A stretch of 64,000 bases of DNA. Origin: Megalonaias nervosa (lineage: Eukaryota; Mollusca; Bivalvia; Unionida; Unionidae). This document shows, piece by piece, positions 1 through 10,700 of the stretch. Numbering within the stretch: the stretch's first letter is position 1; the number at the start of each line of letters is the position of its first letter. Position numbers and translations under genes: made by a program. The stretch lies in the NCBI GenBank assembly GCA_016617855.1, contig JAECUM010009301.1, forward strand, positions 1 to 64,000, written 5' to 3'. The notes beneath the pieces are model-generated. The model saw nothing but the letters and a program-made list of their open reading frames with translations. It did not search any database and was not told where the DNA came from.

Positions 1-47
<47 letters not shown>
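1..47. repeat. (AT)n microsatellite at window edge
   Basis: Uninterrupted AT dinucleotide tract that runs off the left edge of the window, so its full length is unknown. Confidence 0.95.
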
Positions 48-49
<2 letters not shown>

Positions 50-347
50 TGCATTCTTTTATAAAGTCCAAGATTTTCTCTGGTGGAGCCTCATTAAAAT
101 GTAAACAGTGCAGCCCAGAAATCGTACACAAGTTCGATAACCGATTTCTTTTGATCGGAATTTAAAAATCAATAAAAAAAATCTATTTTCCACGAACAAG
201 AACTAAAAAAATCTGTTAACAGTATCTTCCTCTGACAAGATTTGGAAATAAAATTTCAGACTAGATTATGTAGACACTGTAATGAGTATGCATGTGTACT
301 AATTGTCTTTTGTGTAGTACTTTGCGACAGGTCTACCATCCAAACAG

Positions 348-599
348 GGGGCCCCGAGTGGTCGAGTGGTCTAAAGCGCTGTCCGTTACGGATCACTGCC
401 ATCTCACCTGTCTGCGTTGGTTCGAGTCTAAGATTCGGCGAATGTGGATATGTGAGAAAGTTTGCCAGTAGCTTCTCGAGGGTCGGTGGTTCTTTCCGCG
501 GATTTCCCGGCTTCTTCCTCCAACATTAATACTGGCCGCCATGTATAGCCTATCGTGTGCTGAAAAATGGCGTTAAGCCCCACAACAACAACAACAACA
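348..599 (+). mobile_element. tRNA-derived SINE, family A, with 13-bp TSD
   Basis: The 5' part resembles a tRNA of the Leu/Ser type: a box-A-like GTGGTCGAGTGGTCTAAAG near 358 and a box-B-like GGTTCGAGTCT near 419. A body follows, then a 3' end reading AATGGCGTTAAGCCCC and an (ACA)n tail. The 13-mer ACCATCCAAACAG occurs immediately before (335-347) and after (600-612) the element, which is the mark of LINE-type retroposition. Related copies on either strand lie at 2712, 20897 and 23415. The element is non-coding; its RNA would be made by RNA polymerase III. Confidence 0.9.
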
Positions 600-612
600 A
601 CCATCCAAACAG

Positions 613-904
613 ATGCCGGAAGAGGCCTACACTTGAAACACATGCTGGAAGACTACACTCCAAGCAGACGAACAGACTAACAATGCTAGCTTCTTGATAT
701 CTTTACTACTGTGTGTATATTAGCATAGCTTCGAGTTTGGCTAATAAATGACTATACTGTACATAAGATGACTCAATATAGTACATAATTCCAAATTAGC
801 ATTTGGTATCTGAACTCTATTATCTCTCAGTTCTTTCGTTTTGAACAATGAGATATGTTTTTGACGCAATTCAGTCCATGTTTTGAATTTTTCAAATATT
901 TAAT
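613..904. other. No feature seen
   Basis: AT-rich single-copy-looking DNA. No plausible exon or repeat was recognised. Confidence 0.5.
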
Positions 905-1512
905 ATTTATCAGCATTAGCGACTTTTTTGTCCAGGGCTTTGTGTTGTACAAAGATGCTTCTGTACCATCTTTCTGTACGGTTAACATTCTACCGCCATC
1001 AATGAATGTTTTACTTCAAATTATTTAAATACTAAGTTAGAATACTACCGCCATCTATGAATAATTAATTCAAATTATTTATACTCAGAACAGTACCGAC
1101 ATTCATGAATATTTAATTTCGATTACACCGATGCTTAAGATAACCATACTGCCGTTATCCATGAATGTTTAATTTAAAATTGCACTGATATACAATGTTA
1201 CCATACCACCGCCATTAAAGAAATCCTTTATTTCAAATTACATTCATGTTCAAGGTTTATACGCCTTAGTCACAAACGGAGTACTAATTTATGACCCAAT
1301 TCATCTATACACCACCATACAATCTCTTCTTTGGTTGCTATGACCTATTGTCAACTAATCGTCAACAAACACTGAAAAAGTTTGCTTAAGATCAACGGAG
1401 CGTTACGGTCCAAATACGTATTAGTAAACTTCATAAAGTAAACTGGTAAAAATAGCTGTAGGTAACTGCGAAGAATCACGTAAAACAGTCAACGTATCCC
1501 AAAATGAGGACA

Positions 1513-1554
<42 letters not shown>

Positions 1555-1610
1555 ATCTGCATCTATGCTTCCTTTTACTTACATTTTCGAGCTTGCAATC
1601 AAACACTAGC
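905..1610 (+). repeat. Direct duplication, copy 1, with CCGCCATC repeats
   Basis: This block is homologous, with considerable divergence, to about 2948-3750. It begins with about five degenerate copies of a roughly 60-bp unit carrying the motif ACCGCCATC followed by a TTATTTCAAATTA-like stretch. A unique section then contains the shared string AAAAATAGCTGTAGGTAACTG (1449 onward) and the block ends in a (TC)n tract at 1515-1551. The order of parts is the same in both copies, so the whole block was duplicated together. Confidence 0.8.
1515..1551. repeat. (TC)n microsatellite
   Basis: Uninterrupted CT dinucleotide tract that sits at the same relative position as the (TC)n at 3610-3658 in the duplicate block. 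Confidence 0.95.
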
Positions 1611-2190
1611 TATTTAGCTATTTAGCAACTGTGAAACACTGGCTATTTAGTAAGTGAGAAACACTAGCTATTTAGCTATTTAGCAACTGTGAAACACTGG
1701 CTATTTAGTAAGTGAGAAACACTAGCTATTTAGCTATTTAGCAACTGTGAAACACTGGCTATTTAGTAAGTGAGAAACACTAGCTATTTAGTAAGTGAGA
1801 AACACTAGCTATTTAGTAAGTGCAAGAAACACTGGTTGTTTAGTAAGTGCGCTAACACGAGCTATTTAGTAAGTGCAAGAAACACTGGTTGTTTAGTAAG
1901 TGCGCTAACACGAGCTATTTAGTAAGTGCAAGAAACACTGGTTGTTTAGTAAGTGCGCTAACACGAGCTATTTTGTAAGTGAGAAACGCTAGCTATATTT
2001 AGCAAGTGAGAAACGCTGGCCATTTAGTAAGTGAGAAACACTTGTTATTTAGTAAGTTTAAGAAACACTAGCTATTTAGCTATTTAGCAACTGTGAAACA
2101 CTGGCTATTTAGTAAGTGAGAAACACTAGCTATTTAGTAAGCGAGAAACGCCAGCTATTTAGTAAATGTAAGAAACACTGGCTATTTAGC
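1600..2190 (+). repeat. Minisatellite based on AAACACTAGCTATTTAG
   Basis: Tandem array of about 22-30 bp units built from AAACACTAGCTATTTAG and AAACACTGGCTATTTAGTAAGTG. Higher-order repeats are visible: three copies of a composite of about 58 bp near 1612-1770, and three of about 58 bp with GTGCGCTAACACGAG near 1800-1970. This indicates stepwise expansion of multi-unit blocks. Confidence 0.93.
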
Positions 2191-2407
2191 GGCAAAAAGA
2201 AGCAATTAAGCGTTACAGCTTCTTTCTTACAACGAACGTCTTTATAGCTCTGAGTCAATGAAATACCGTAATTTACACGCATTCTTATATTTAATTATAT
2301 CACATGAATGAAATAACAAAGTAGTATTACTTCGCATACTTTTGTCGGTTATCTGGTTTTGCGTCTGTATGACAAGGATTCCCATGAAGTTTCAAGTCAG
2401 TATCTGT

Positions 2408-2652
2408 TGGTTGGTGGGTTGGTTGGTTGAATTTTTACGGCGCACCAGCACTATGAGGCTATTTAGCGCCATACAAAAGGTTATATCTTTCATCATTTAA
2501 AAGTGGTAAAAGGTTTCGTATCGACCAGCGATACGAAACCAAACAGTTGAAGGTAAAACGATAAAATGGTAACGGTGATAAATAAATAAAGTTTCCCGAT
2601 CAACGGGGAGTGCAAATGACGTATGACAACGAAAACAGATGAAAGGTAATTA
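2408..2652 (-). mobile_element. Short retroposon with 14-bp TSD and (CCAA)n tail
   Basis: AAGTCAGTATCTGT is repeated exactly at 2394-2407 and 2653-2666, bracketing a 245-bp insertion. Read on the minus strand the element ends with GGTGCGCCGTAAAAATTC and a CAACC-type tail, like a LINE or SINE 3' end. It contains a perfect 12-bp stem (GGTTTCGTATCG, 5-nt loop) at 2512-2540. No clear box A/B was found, so it is a 5'-truncated LINE or a non-tRNA SINE. The 3' end resembles that of the element at 11186-11385. Confidence 0.8.
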
Positions 2653-2711
2653 AAGTCAGTATCTGTAAAGAGCTGTAATGAGCTATCAGGCTATATAATT
2701 CATGGTGCGCA

Positions 2712-2938
2712 TGTTGTTGTTGCTGTTGTTGTTGTTGTTGGATTAACGCCATTTTCGGCATGAAATAGGCTATATCTGATGGAGGAAGAAGCCAAGAAAC
2801 ACCCGGGAGGAACCATAGACCTTTGGGAGGCTACTTGCTAGATTTCTCACATACTCACGTGCCCGGGACTCGAACCCACGTGGACGACGGTGAGAAAGAA
2901 ATGATCTGTAAAGGCGAGAGCCTTCACTCGGGCACCAA
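2712..2938 (-). mobile_element. tRNA-derived SINE, family A, minus strand
   Basis: On the minus strand it has a tRNA-like head (box-B-like GGGTTCGAGTCCC near 2870), the family body with TTCTTGGCTTCTTCCTCC, the 3' end AATGGCGTTAAT and an (ACA)n tail at 2712-2740. It is the same family as 348-599. It lies just upstream of the second duplication copy. No convincing TSD was found. Confidence 0.85.
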
Positions 2939-3309
2939 AGTATATATGTGTTATCAGTTATTTTTCTTGTCCATTTTTTCGTATTGTGCTTCTGCTTCTA
3001 CGCCATTTTTGTGCAAAGTTAGCACACCACAGCCATCTAAAAACGTTTCATTTCATATTTTATTGATGTTCAAGGTTAGCACACTACCGCCATCTAAGGA
3101 CGTTTTATTTCATGTTATACTGATGTACAAGGTTCACCACCGCCATCTAGAACGTTTTATTTCATATGATACTGATCTATACGGTGAGCACACTACCGCC
3201 ATCTACAATGTTTTATTTCATACTGCACTGATGCTTCAGGCGTATGACAATAGTTACATGTTATTCCAAAACATAAACGTAAACATTACTTGATATATTC
3301 ATTCTGCAC

Positions 3310-3357
3310 ACAATAATAATAATAATAATAATAAGAAGAAGAAGAAGAAGAAGAGAG
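3310..3357. repeat. Compound (AAT)n(GAA)n microsatellite
   Basis: About eight AAT triplets pass directly into about eight GAA triplets. Confidence 0.9.
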
Positions 3358-3606
3358 AAGATACAGAATGCTAATTTATGAACTAAGTTCCATACACACT
3401 TTACTATATCTTTTGTGGTTGTCATGACCAGTTGTCACCAAACATTCGTCAACAATGAAATAGTTTTGGATAACATCAGCGACCGTGACTATCAAAATAC
3501 GTATCGGTAAACCTAATACGGTTAAAAATAGCTGTAGGTAACTGCAAATAATCACGTACGGTCTACGCATCCCAGAACGGTGACATGGAAGCTCGCTCCC
3601 CCCCCC

Positions 3607-3609
<3 letters not shown>

Positions 3610-3658
<49 letters not shown>
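3610..3658. repeat. (TC)n microsatellite
   Basis: Long uninterrupted CT tract preceded by a C homopolymer. Confidence 0.95.
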
Positions 3659-3661
<3 letters not shown>

Positions 3662-3754
3662 CGCATGATAACTTGCTTGCTTCCTTTTACTCGCTCACAT
3701 AACATTTTCTAGCACTGATGTGAACCTCTAGCTACTTGTGTGAGAAACAATATA

Positions 3755-3935
3755 TTTGAGTGACACATCTTCTTTTTTCATATAAAATAAATAACAAGAT
3801 AAATGATTGACACGCTTCTTTATTTCAAATTAATTAAATAACAATATATTTGAGTGACAGCTTCTTTATTTCAAATGAATTAAATAACAGGGTATTTGAG
3901 TGGCAGATTCTTTATTTCAAATTAATGAGATAACA
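3755..3935 (+). repeat. Degenerate ~58-bp tandem repeat
   Basis: About three to four units containing ATTTGAGTGACAGCTTC, TTTATTTCAAATTAAT and AATAACA, directly before the 24-bp minisatellite. Confidence 0.75.
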
Positions 3936-3944
3936 AAGGAGAAG

Positions 3945-4530
3945 TGTCCTTAGCATACTTACATCTATTACCTTTAGCATACTTATGTCTATTGTCTTTA
4001 GAATACTTATGTCTATTGTCTTTAGAATACTTATGTCTATTGTCTTTAGAATACTTATGTCTATTGTCTTTAGAATACTTATGTCTATTGTCCATGGCAT
4101 ACTTATGTCTATTGTCTTTAGAATACTTACGTCTATTGTCCATGGCATACTTATGTCTATTGTCTTTAGCATATGTATGTCTACTGTCCATGGCATATTT
4201 ATGTCTATTGTCGTAAGCATACTTATGTCTATTGTCTTTAGCATACTTATGTCTATTATCCATAGCATACTGATATATATTGTCCATGGCATACTTATTT
4301 CTATTGACATTTGCATACTTATGTCTATTGTCTTTAGCATAATTATGTCTATTGTCCATAGTATACTTACGTCTATTGTCTTGAGCATAATTATGTCTAT
4401 TGTCCATAGTATACTTATGTCTATTGTCTTTAGCATACTTATGTATATTGTCCTTAGCATACTTATGTCTATTATTTATAACATACTTATGTCTATTGTC
4501 CTTAGAATACTTATGTCTGTTATTTACTAT
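3945..4530 (+). repeat. 24-bp minisatellite
   Basis: About 24 tandem copies of ACTTATGTCTATTGTCTTTAG plus three bases, total period 24. Variants carry CCATGGC, CCATAGT or CCTTAGA in the last third. Because 24 is divisible by three and the unit lacks stops, long reading frames run through it on both strands, encoding repetitive octapeptides. Frames open on both strands point to repeat periodicity, not coding. Confidence 0.96.
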
Positions 4531-4869
4531 CTCTATTTGTTAACGACGGATTCGTAATACATGGGTGCGGGCTTGATACCCACACAACTGATGGTACACA
4601 GGTGAACGTACATATACATAAATCTCATCTTGTTTGTCTTTATTTTAATGGATGCTACGAATATGTTAATTTAGGTCTGTAAATTCTTTTTCTTTATTTC
4701 TCCTAAAGACTGTCTTTAGATAGAAGAAAAAATAAACATAGAAAGAATGATTTAATAAATAAATGAATTAAAATAAGCAACAAAGATTAGTGATTTATAG
4801 AACTCGGATTGCAAGGAATTTTTGACAATGAAATATGATTGTCCTCTCCATAATTTGTAAATTTGTAAA

Positions 4870-4871
<2 letters not shown>
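4531..4871. other. No gene seen; weak tRNA-like motif
   Basis: AT-rich spacer. GGGTGCGGGCTTGATACCC near 4562 faintly resembles a box B, but no SINE body follows. Confidence 0.4.
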
Positions 4872-4945
<74 letters not shown>

Positions 4946-4953
4946 GCGCGCGC
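4872..4953. repeat. Compound (TC)n(AC)n(GC)n microsatellite
   Basis: CT tract passing into CA and then CG dinucleotides. Confidence 0.95.
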
Positions 4954-5107
4954 GCACTATCAGTGTTAAAAAGAAACTGATGCAAAAGAAAATCTACCTA
5001 TTGTCGGTGTTTTGTTCTCCTCAATATGAGTATAAGTAACATTGTTTTTGAAGTTGCGATGTGATGATGGTTAAGCGCGTGATAATCGTTCACTAAAAAT
5101 ACTGAGT

Positions 5108-5434
5108 GGACCGTTCCGGTGGCCTAGTGGTGAGAGCGTCCTGCGGGAGGTCACGGGTTCGAACCCCGGTCGAGTTATACGAAAGACTTATAACAATGTT
5201 ACTAACAGCTGCCTCGCTAGGCGCTCAGCATTAAGAGGTTAGTTAACACTGGTTGGCCTGGTGTCAGGATAATGTGACTATGTGGAACATAATGCTACAT
5301 ATCTGCGACATGATGCCCCAGTGCTTGACATAACAATAAACTGTCACACTGCAGACATCGTAGTGATATAACTGAAAAATCGTTCAAGCTACGTTAAAAA
5401 TCCAAATCACACACACACACACACACACACAGGC
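5108..5434 (+). mobile_element. tRNA-derived SINE, family B, full length
   Basis: Head GACCGTTCCGGTGGCCTAG with box A (GGTGGCCTAGTGGTGAGAGC) and box B (GGTTCGAACCC), about 220 bp of family-specific body (CTGCCTCGCTAGGCGCTCAG, ACATGATGCCCCAGTGC), 3' end TTAAAAATCCAAATC and an (AC)n tail. AAATACTGAGT at 5097-5107 and AAATACTTAGT at 5435-5445 form an 11-bp TSD with one mismatch. This is the best reference for the family. Other copies: 9101, 9765, 14234, 43785 (split) and 48179. Confidence 0.93.
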
Positions 5435-5445
5435 AAATACTTAGT

Positions 5446-6758
5446 CATACCTTCCCTTATCTTTTGACGCAGCTCCACAATCACAATATCTCACCACAAT
5501 CGGAGCTGCTCAGATTCTATCCACCTATTACAGGACATAATGCGGTACGAATTCTTTTCATTCCTCTTCTTTTCTTTATTTTTCTGCCACCCGAACTATT
5601 CAATTACTATGGTAAACACAATAAAAAAAACTAATTGCTTATTTATAAGGAAACGGCGGTGTCAGATAACGCGTTCTTATTGCCTGATCAGAGTCATGTA
5701 GGAGATTAAACTACAAACCCATCTGATGCCACCCCATCAACTAATTCCCAATGTTCAGTCCTGAGTAAAACTACACTTTTTTATTTGTTACTTAATCCCA
5801 CGGTTCCTCGACGTCTAAGAAATGCTTTTCAATTTAACGTCACTGTTGATACAACAATTTAATTTAAAACCTCAACTCAGCAATTGTTTAATACCGCAGG
5901 TGCGACCATTCGGTGAAATTCACCAAAGAGAGACCAGGTGAAAAAGGTGCAGTACTTTACTGTATTTTGGATCACGGAGAAACCATCCACCTGAGTAACC
6001 ATCGTGGACAGGCAAAACGTCACTTGTTCCCCAAAACGACCAAAACAATACAGATAAACTAAATTAGCCTAATTTAATTTACAATGAAGATGACTGTTAC
6101 TTCTAAATGAAAAGGGGAACATCAGATAAACAGACCGTGACTTTATTATATATTCCACCCAAAAGTTAGGAAGCAAAACTTGATAGTCGCAATGTCTCCG
6201 ATTACTTGATAGATATAAAAGATCTCAAAGTAACGTCTTTTTCAGGCATGTTTCATTGTATTTTTTTTTTAACGCCGGCGCTAGACTTTTTATGTTTTAA
6301 ATCATTCTAAACGCTATGCCACTATGGTTTCGATGTGTACGCTTGGAACATCCTGTGAAAAATATTTTTCGAAGAACAAACCTTGACCTCTGTATTAAAC
6401 TGTGTCAACAAGGATCCAAGATAAACGGAGCAAAAAATGTATTCTTCTTTGCGTTATCAAAGCTCTTTCTGTATGCAAACATTCTTGTGTTGCTAAGCAT
6501 GTACTAAAATCCTTAGATCAATGGTTTCTTTGTCCTACACTGGCGTCACTAAAATGAAAAAACAAATTGCTTTATATTCAAACTTGCACAGTCAAGTTCA
6601 TGAGAAAACAAAGTTTAAATGTTTGGAACTGACTTTATTCATTAGTAACGCGTCAATTCAAAATACGTGCAGTGAGTTCAAATGCCAGTACACGTACTTA
6701 CTGCTATGCAAAAGTGCAAATGCTCTATTCGGCAGATCGCAGCCACATTTGCAACACT
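5446..6758. other. No gene seen
   Basis: AT-rich unique-looking sequence. Open frames of about 63 and 79 codons at 6316 and 6521 have no recognisable domain, no good splice context and a low-complexity composition, so they are not called. Confidence 0.5.
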
Positions 6759-7367
6759 GAGGCAACTCCTGCGGCATTCTGAACAACTTCGGCTATTATG
6801 CGAGACAATATTATACCTCGAATGTATGTGGGCGAAGTAATTTAAAGAAAAACATACATTTTGTCCGCCTGAAATTTCTCCGCCAAAAAGAAACCCAAAC
6901 TATTTGGATTATCTCGGCTATTTCTACGACTGAATTGAAAATAGGATTAACCATACTTTCTCAGTAAATTCTTGTTTCTTAAACAGCCGAGGTAGTCTGA
7001 ACAGCAAGTATCAACATACATTCGAGGTATGATCCGTACGGTTAACCTTGAAGTTCCGTATTCTCCTACGGATCATACCTGGAATGTAAGCCTGTATCTG
7101 CCATTCGGATCATCTCTGCTATTTGCGAAATAGTTAGTGACCAAGAACTTGTGAATGCATCGTAATGTTTCATTCGTAACTTCTCAGTCAATCCAATCGC
7201 AGAAATAACCTAGGTGGGCCAAATAAACTGCAGTTTCGTTTTTGCGAAGAAATTTCAAGCGAACAAATGTATGATCTATTTTGTAAATTACATCGCTGAC
7301 ATACATCCGACACGTATTTTTGCCTCGCAGAAATGGCCGAGTTGGTCCTAATGACGCAACGACTCTC
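6759..7367. repeat. ~600-bp imperfect palindrome (foldback element)
   Basis: The left half (6759 to about 7045) and the reverse complement of the right half align along their length with many substitutions, for example GAATGTATGTGGGCGAAG against GGATGTATGTCAGCGATG. At the centre, 22-bp arms at 7017-7038 and 7067-7088 match at 21 of 22 positions around a 28-nt loop and include GGTATGATCCGTA. The structure resembles a foldback or MITE-type element. Neither TSD nor sharp ends were found, and no protein is encoded. Confidence 0.75.
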
Positions 7368-7524
7368 AATCAATCAACGCACAAGAGACATTTCAACAGT
7401 CCACTTTCATAGTCGGAGCATCCTCTGTCTTTTGTGTGAATAAAGCATCGAATGTGTGGCAGTCACAACCGTTTTGAAATACTTTTCGGGAACAACTGTT
7501 TTGGGGTTTTTCTTCATACTGTTT

Positions 7525-7765
7525 ATGGTAAGTGTATTATGATCTTTATGATTACAAAGTAAATACTGATTTAGACTTCATATTATGACCTTTTAATTAC
7601 TAAGTTAATACTGATTTAGACTTCATATTATGATCCTTTTAATTACTAAGTTAATACTGATTTAGACTTCATATCATGATCCTTTTAATTACTAAGTTAA
7701 TACTGATTTAAACTTTATATTATGATCTTTTTAATTACTAAGTTAATACGGATTTAGACTTTAAC
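7525..7765 (+). repeat. ~49-bp minisatellite, about 5 copies
   Basis: Tandem units TTTTAATTACTAAGTTAATA followed by CTGATTTAGACTTCATATTA and TGATCC. Successive copies are nearly identical, so the expansion is recent. Confidence 0.93.
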
Positions 7766-8405
7766 AAGATCAGAGAAACGGTCATAAAGATGTTGGAGTC
7801 ACAAGTGTTTAACTCGACAACAGTTCCTGTTTTTCCCCTGCTTTTCATTTTGTTGCAATAAACACATCTCTATGCAGTAAAAGGTTTCGTTTATATCAAA
7901 ACTTACTGAAATACAGTGCTGAAGGAAGCGGTAGCATTTTATCTACTTATTTTTTTCATTCTGCAAGGCAAACAATTCTTGCGAATTCGCATTAAAATGT
8001 GAATAAAGTTATGTTTTTAATAGGACAAAACAGTTAACAGCTTTCCTGTCTAAGATGCATTTAAAAACGAAGCATTCATCGGTGTAATCAATATATTTTT
8101 TCAAACCTATGAATTTATTAATGTAATTTTTTGCTCAAATTATTTATTTATTTAGTTAATCCATTTGTGTGCTTCTCTACTGGTATATATTCAAGTATTA
8201 CCCGTATGATCTTTTCGAAAAAATTTTTTTTTAGCAAATAAAAGAATACATAAACAAAAATAAAAGTACCAAAATCATGACCTAGCTTGCGAGATGAAAA
8301 AAAAGATATAACAAATAAATAATTTTTTAATAATTGTTGAGCAGAAAAATTAAAATGATTAAAAGATATATTATAATGAGTTGATAAAAACTGATTAATG
8401 TTGTG

Positions 8406-8406
<1 letters not shown>
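7766..8406. other. No feature seen
   Basis: Very AT-rich sequence without convincing repeats or exons. Confidence 0.5.

Positions 8407-8495
<89 letters not shown>
8407..8495. repeat. (TA)n microsatellite
   Basis: About 44 uninterrupted TA dinucleotides, self-complementary and able to extrude as a cruciform. Confidence 0.97.
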
Positions 8496-8498
<3 letters not shown>

Positions 8499-9100
8499 TG
8501 TTCCTAAAATCGTATCTAGAAGTTACATACAATATCCTCTTTTAGAAACTTGATTTTATTGGGTGAAAGTTTCAGATTTTTGGCTAACCTTGGAGTGAAA
8601 AACAGACGTACAAGCACAGTTCATGCATCAATAATTATCTCGATTAACCACTACAATGAGGTCTCATGCATGTACAATATACAGACTACTGAGGGTAACC
8701 TATCATAATATAAAATGCATAGGCTGTCAATATGGAAAGCTGACCATTGAATAGACGTACTTATGTCCAATTCTAAGTGTAATAAGGGTCTTTTAAGTGG
8801 ACAATGATGTATATAGCATCGATAAATCTATAAATAAACAAAGGTACTGAAGCGTCAAATACAGGTTACATATACCTATTTTTGCAGTTAGGCTGAAGAA
8901 CGTATCCACTAGCCAAGTTTCATCATACCACGTCGGACGGTATGAATACAGCATGCCTAAAACTCTTGTGGTCATGAACATAAAACGTAAACAACGTCTG
9001 TAAAATGTCAAATATAGCTCAAAATGATCTTTTTATTTTTGTTGTAATAGAGTGGTAGTAACACAACATGTCATCAATTTCACAATTCTAGCACGAAGAG
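8496..9100. other. No gene seen
   Basis: AT-rich spacer. A 72-codon minus-strand frame at 8793-9011 has no recognisable features. Confidence 0.45.
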
Positions 9101-9379
9101 CGTGTGTGTGTGTGTCTGTGTGTGTGATTGGGATATCAACGTAGCTTTAACAATTTTTCAGTCATATCGCTACGATGTCCGCAGTATGGCAGATAACAGT
9201 GATCTCTAGTACTGAGGCATCTTGCTGCAGACATGTAGCATGATGTCCCACCCAGTCACTTTATCCTGACACGGGGACGACCAGTCCTAACACTAATCTT
9301 TAAATGCTGAGCGCCAAGCAAGGTAGAGGTTTGTACCATTTTTTAACAAGTCTTTGGTATGACTCGGCCGGGGTTCGGT
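9101..9379 (-). mobile_element. SINE family B, head-truncated
   Basis: Minus-strand copy. The (GT)n at 9101-9126 is the complement of its (CA)n tail, followed by family body sequence (CATATCGCTACGATGTCCGC, ATGTCCCACCCAGTCA). Homology stops inside box B at 9379, so the 5' tRNA-like region is missing. That end is abnormal: 5' truncation of the RNA copy or a later deletion. Confidence 0.88.
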
Positions 9380-9764
9380 AAATTAATATCAAACACAATA
9401 TTTAACCTATGTTAACAAATAGGGGCCACGACATGCTACTGTTAAAATGAAAGAGTAGTGCTTGTCATGAAGCATCACTTCAAATAGTTTCATCATTTTA
9501 GATTGGTTAGTAAATACACAGCATGGAAAAATTCCTATGTGGTCAATGTGGTCATGAGTTAATTGTAAAATTAAGCGTAAGCTTGAACAATGTTAAATGT
9601 AGGACAAACTGACCTATTTCTGTATATGGTATTAAAATAGTTTCGTAATTCAAGCCAGAAAAGTGAAAGCAAAATGACTAATCACACACACACGCGTATA
9701 AATGTGATCGTTTTTGTTGCTCGCCTCTTTGAAGTAGAGGAAAACTTTTATACAATTCTCTGAA

Positions 9765-10057
9765 TCGCTTTAACAATTTTCAGTCATATCGCTACGATGT
9801 CCGCAGTGTGGCAGTTTATAGTGATGTCTAGCACTGGGACATCATGCCGCAGACATGTAGCACGATGTCCCACCCAGCCACATTATCCTAACACCAGACC
9901 GACAAGTCCTAACACTAACCTCTTAATGCTGAGCGCCTAGCGAGGCAGCTGAAAGTACCATTTTTATAAATCTTTGGTATCACTCGGCCGGGGTTCGAAC
10001 CCGCGACCTTCCGATTCCGAGGCAGACACTCTAAGCACTAGGCCACCGGAGCGGTCA
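9765..10057 (-). mobile_element. SINE family B without (CA)n tail
   Basis: Full head on the minus strand (GGGTTCGAACCC near 9994; GACCGCTCCGGTGGCCTAG at the right end) and a complete body. The 3' end stops at TTAAAGCGATT and lacks the usual AAATCC(AC)n tail. It lies 390 bp from another copy in the same orientation. Confidence 0.9.
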
Positions 10058-10204
10058 TTTTATACTAGAACAATCCGTCTCACGTGACTTTATAAATTTA
10101 TAATCTCTCTCTGAAAAATACACAACCTTATGCGATGAAGAAAAATAAGCCTATGGCAGGAAAACGGCTGGGAGAAGGTCTGCATGTCGAACCCGCGATC
10201 ATTG

Positions 10205-10700
10205 CTGCAAAACGTGACCTTGACTCAAGGTCAAAAGCTGAGTAAGCATGTCTTAGCTTCATACAAATTCTTCCAAAAAGTAAAGAAAACACATAACGGG
10301 TAGGAATGAAGACAATAAATGCAACATCTAAATAAGAAATGTAGCCAAACCCTAAATTTCAGTTTATCTATGAATGTGACCTTGACTCAAGGTCGGCTGA
10401 GCAAGCGAGCGTGAAACAGAATGAATTATCTTAGCTTCAAATGATCTATTCCAGGTATGAAGGAACTCCATTAAGTGATTTAGAAAATGTCAACACGTAA
10501 AGAACTTTAATCGAATCCTCGCTGCAAATTTGTTTTCATGGCTATAACCTTGACCGGTCAAAGGGTCAAGAACGCTTGTAACAGAATGAAGTATCTTAGT
10601 TTTACAATAAATCATACCAAAAAAGGAACCAAACAGTCGGGGGTTTTAAGAAATAAAAGCAAATGGAAAATGGAAAAATCACGGATATCAAGGTCAAAAT
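10205..10700 (+). repeat. ~165-bp degenerate repeats with TCAAGGTCA motifs
   Basis: Three diverged units begin near 10210, 10372 and 10545 with a TGACCTTGA-type motif and continue through ACAGAATGAA and TATCTTAG. The first unit has TGACCTTGA and TCAAGGTCA (10215-10233), a perfect 9-bp inverted pair around one C. The second (10377-10395) has the same pair with one change. An isolated TCAAGGTCA lies at 10688-10696. TCAAGGTCA is the extended half-site bound by NR5A/ERR-type nuclear receptors. Regulatory activity is only an inference. Confidence 0.6.

Larger units (their letters stand above)
2948..3750 (+). repeat. Direct duplication, copy 2, with CCGCCATC repeats
   Basis: Counterpart of 905-1610 about 2.05 kb downstream. 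It has four clear approximately 60-bp units around CACCGCCATCTA at 3025-3210, the shared unique stretch containing AAAAATAGCTGTAGGTAACTG (3524 onward), and a (TC)n tract. An (AAT)n(GAA)n tract at about 3310-3357 is present only in this copy. Open frames over it, including those through the dinucleotide tract, are not genes. Confidence 0.8.

Noticed and set aside
1600..2190. CRISPR-like array
   Set aside because: Units are contiguous tandem repeats without unique spacers, in an evidently eukaryotic context.
3912..4557. Long open frames of 90-190 codons on both strands with octapeptide repeats
   Set aside because: They come from the 24-bp minisatellite, whose period keeps several frames open at once on both strands. 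No start context, domain or codon bias supports a protein.
5108..5180. Functional tRNA genes at the SINE heads
   Set aside because: Box A and B are present, but the acceptor stem and cloverleaf do not close and each is followed by a SINE body, so these are SINE promoters. The same holds for the other SINE copies.
7184..7373. Overlapping 61-codon minus frames with similar composition
   Set aside because: They lie in one arm of the 600-bp palindrome and have no family resemblance.
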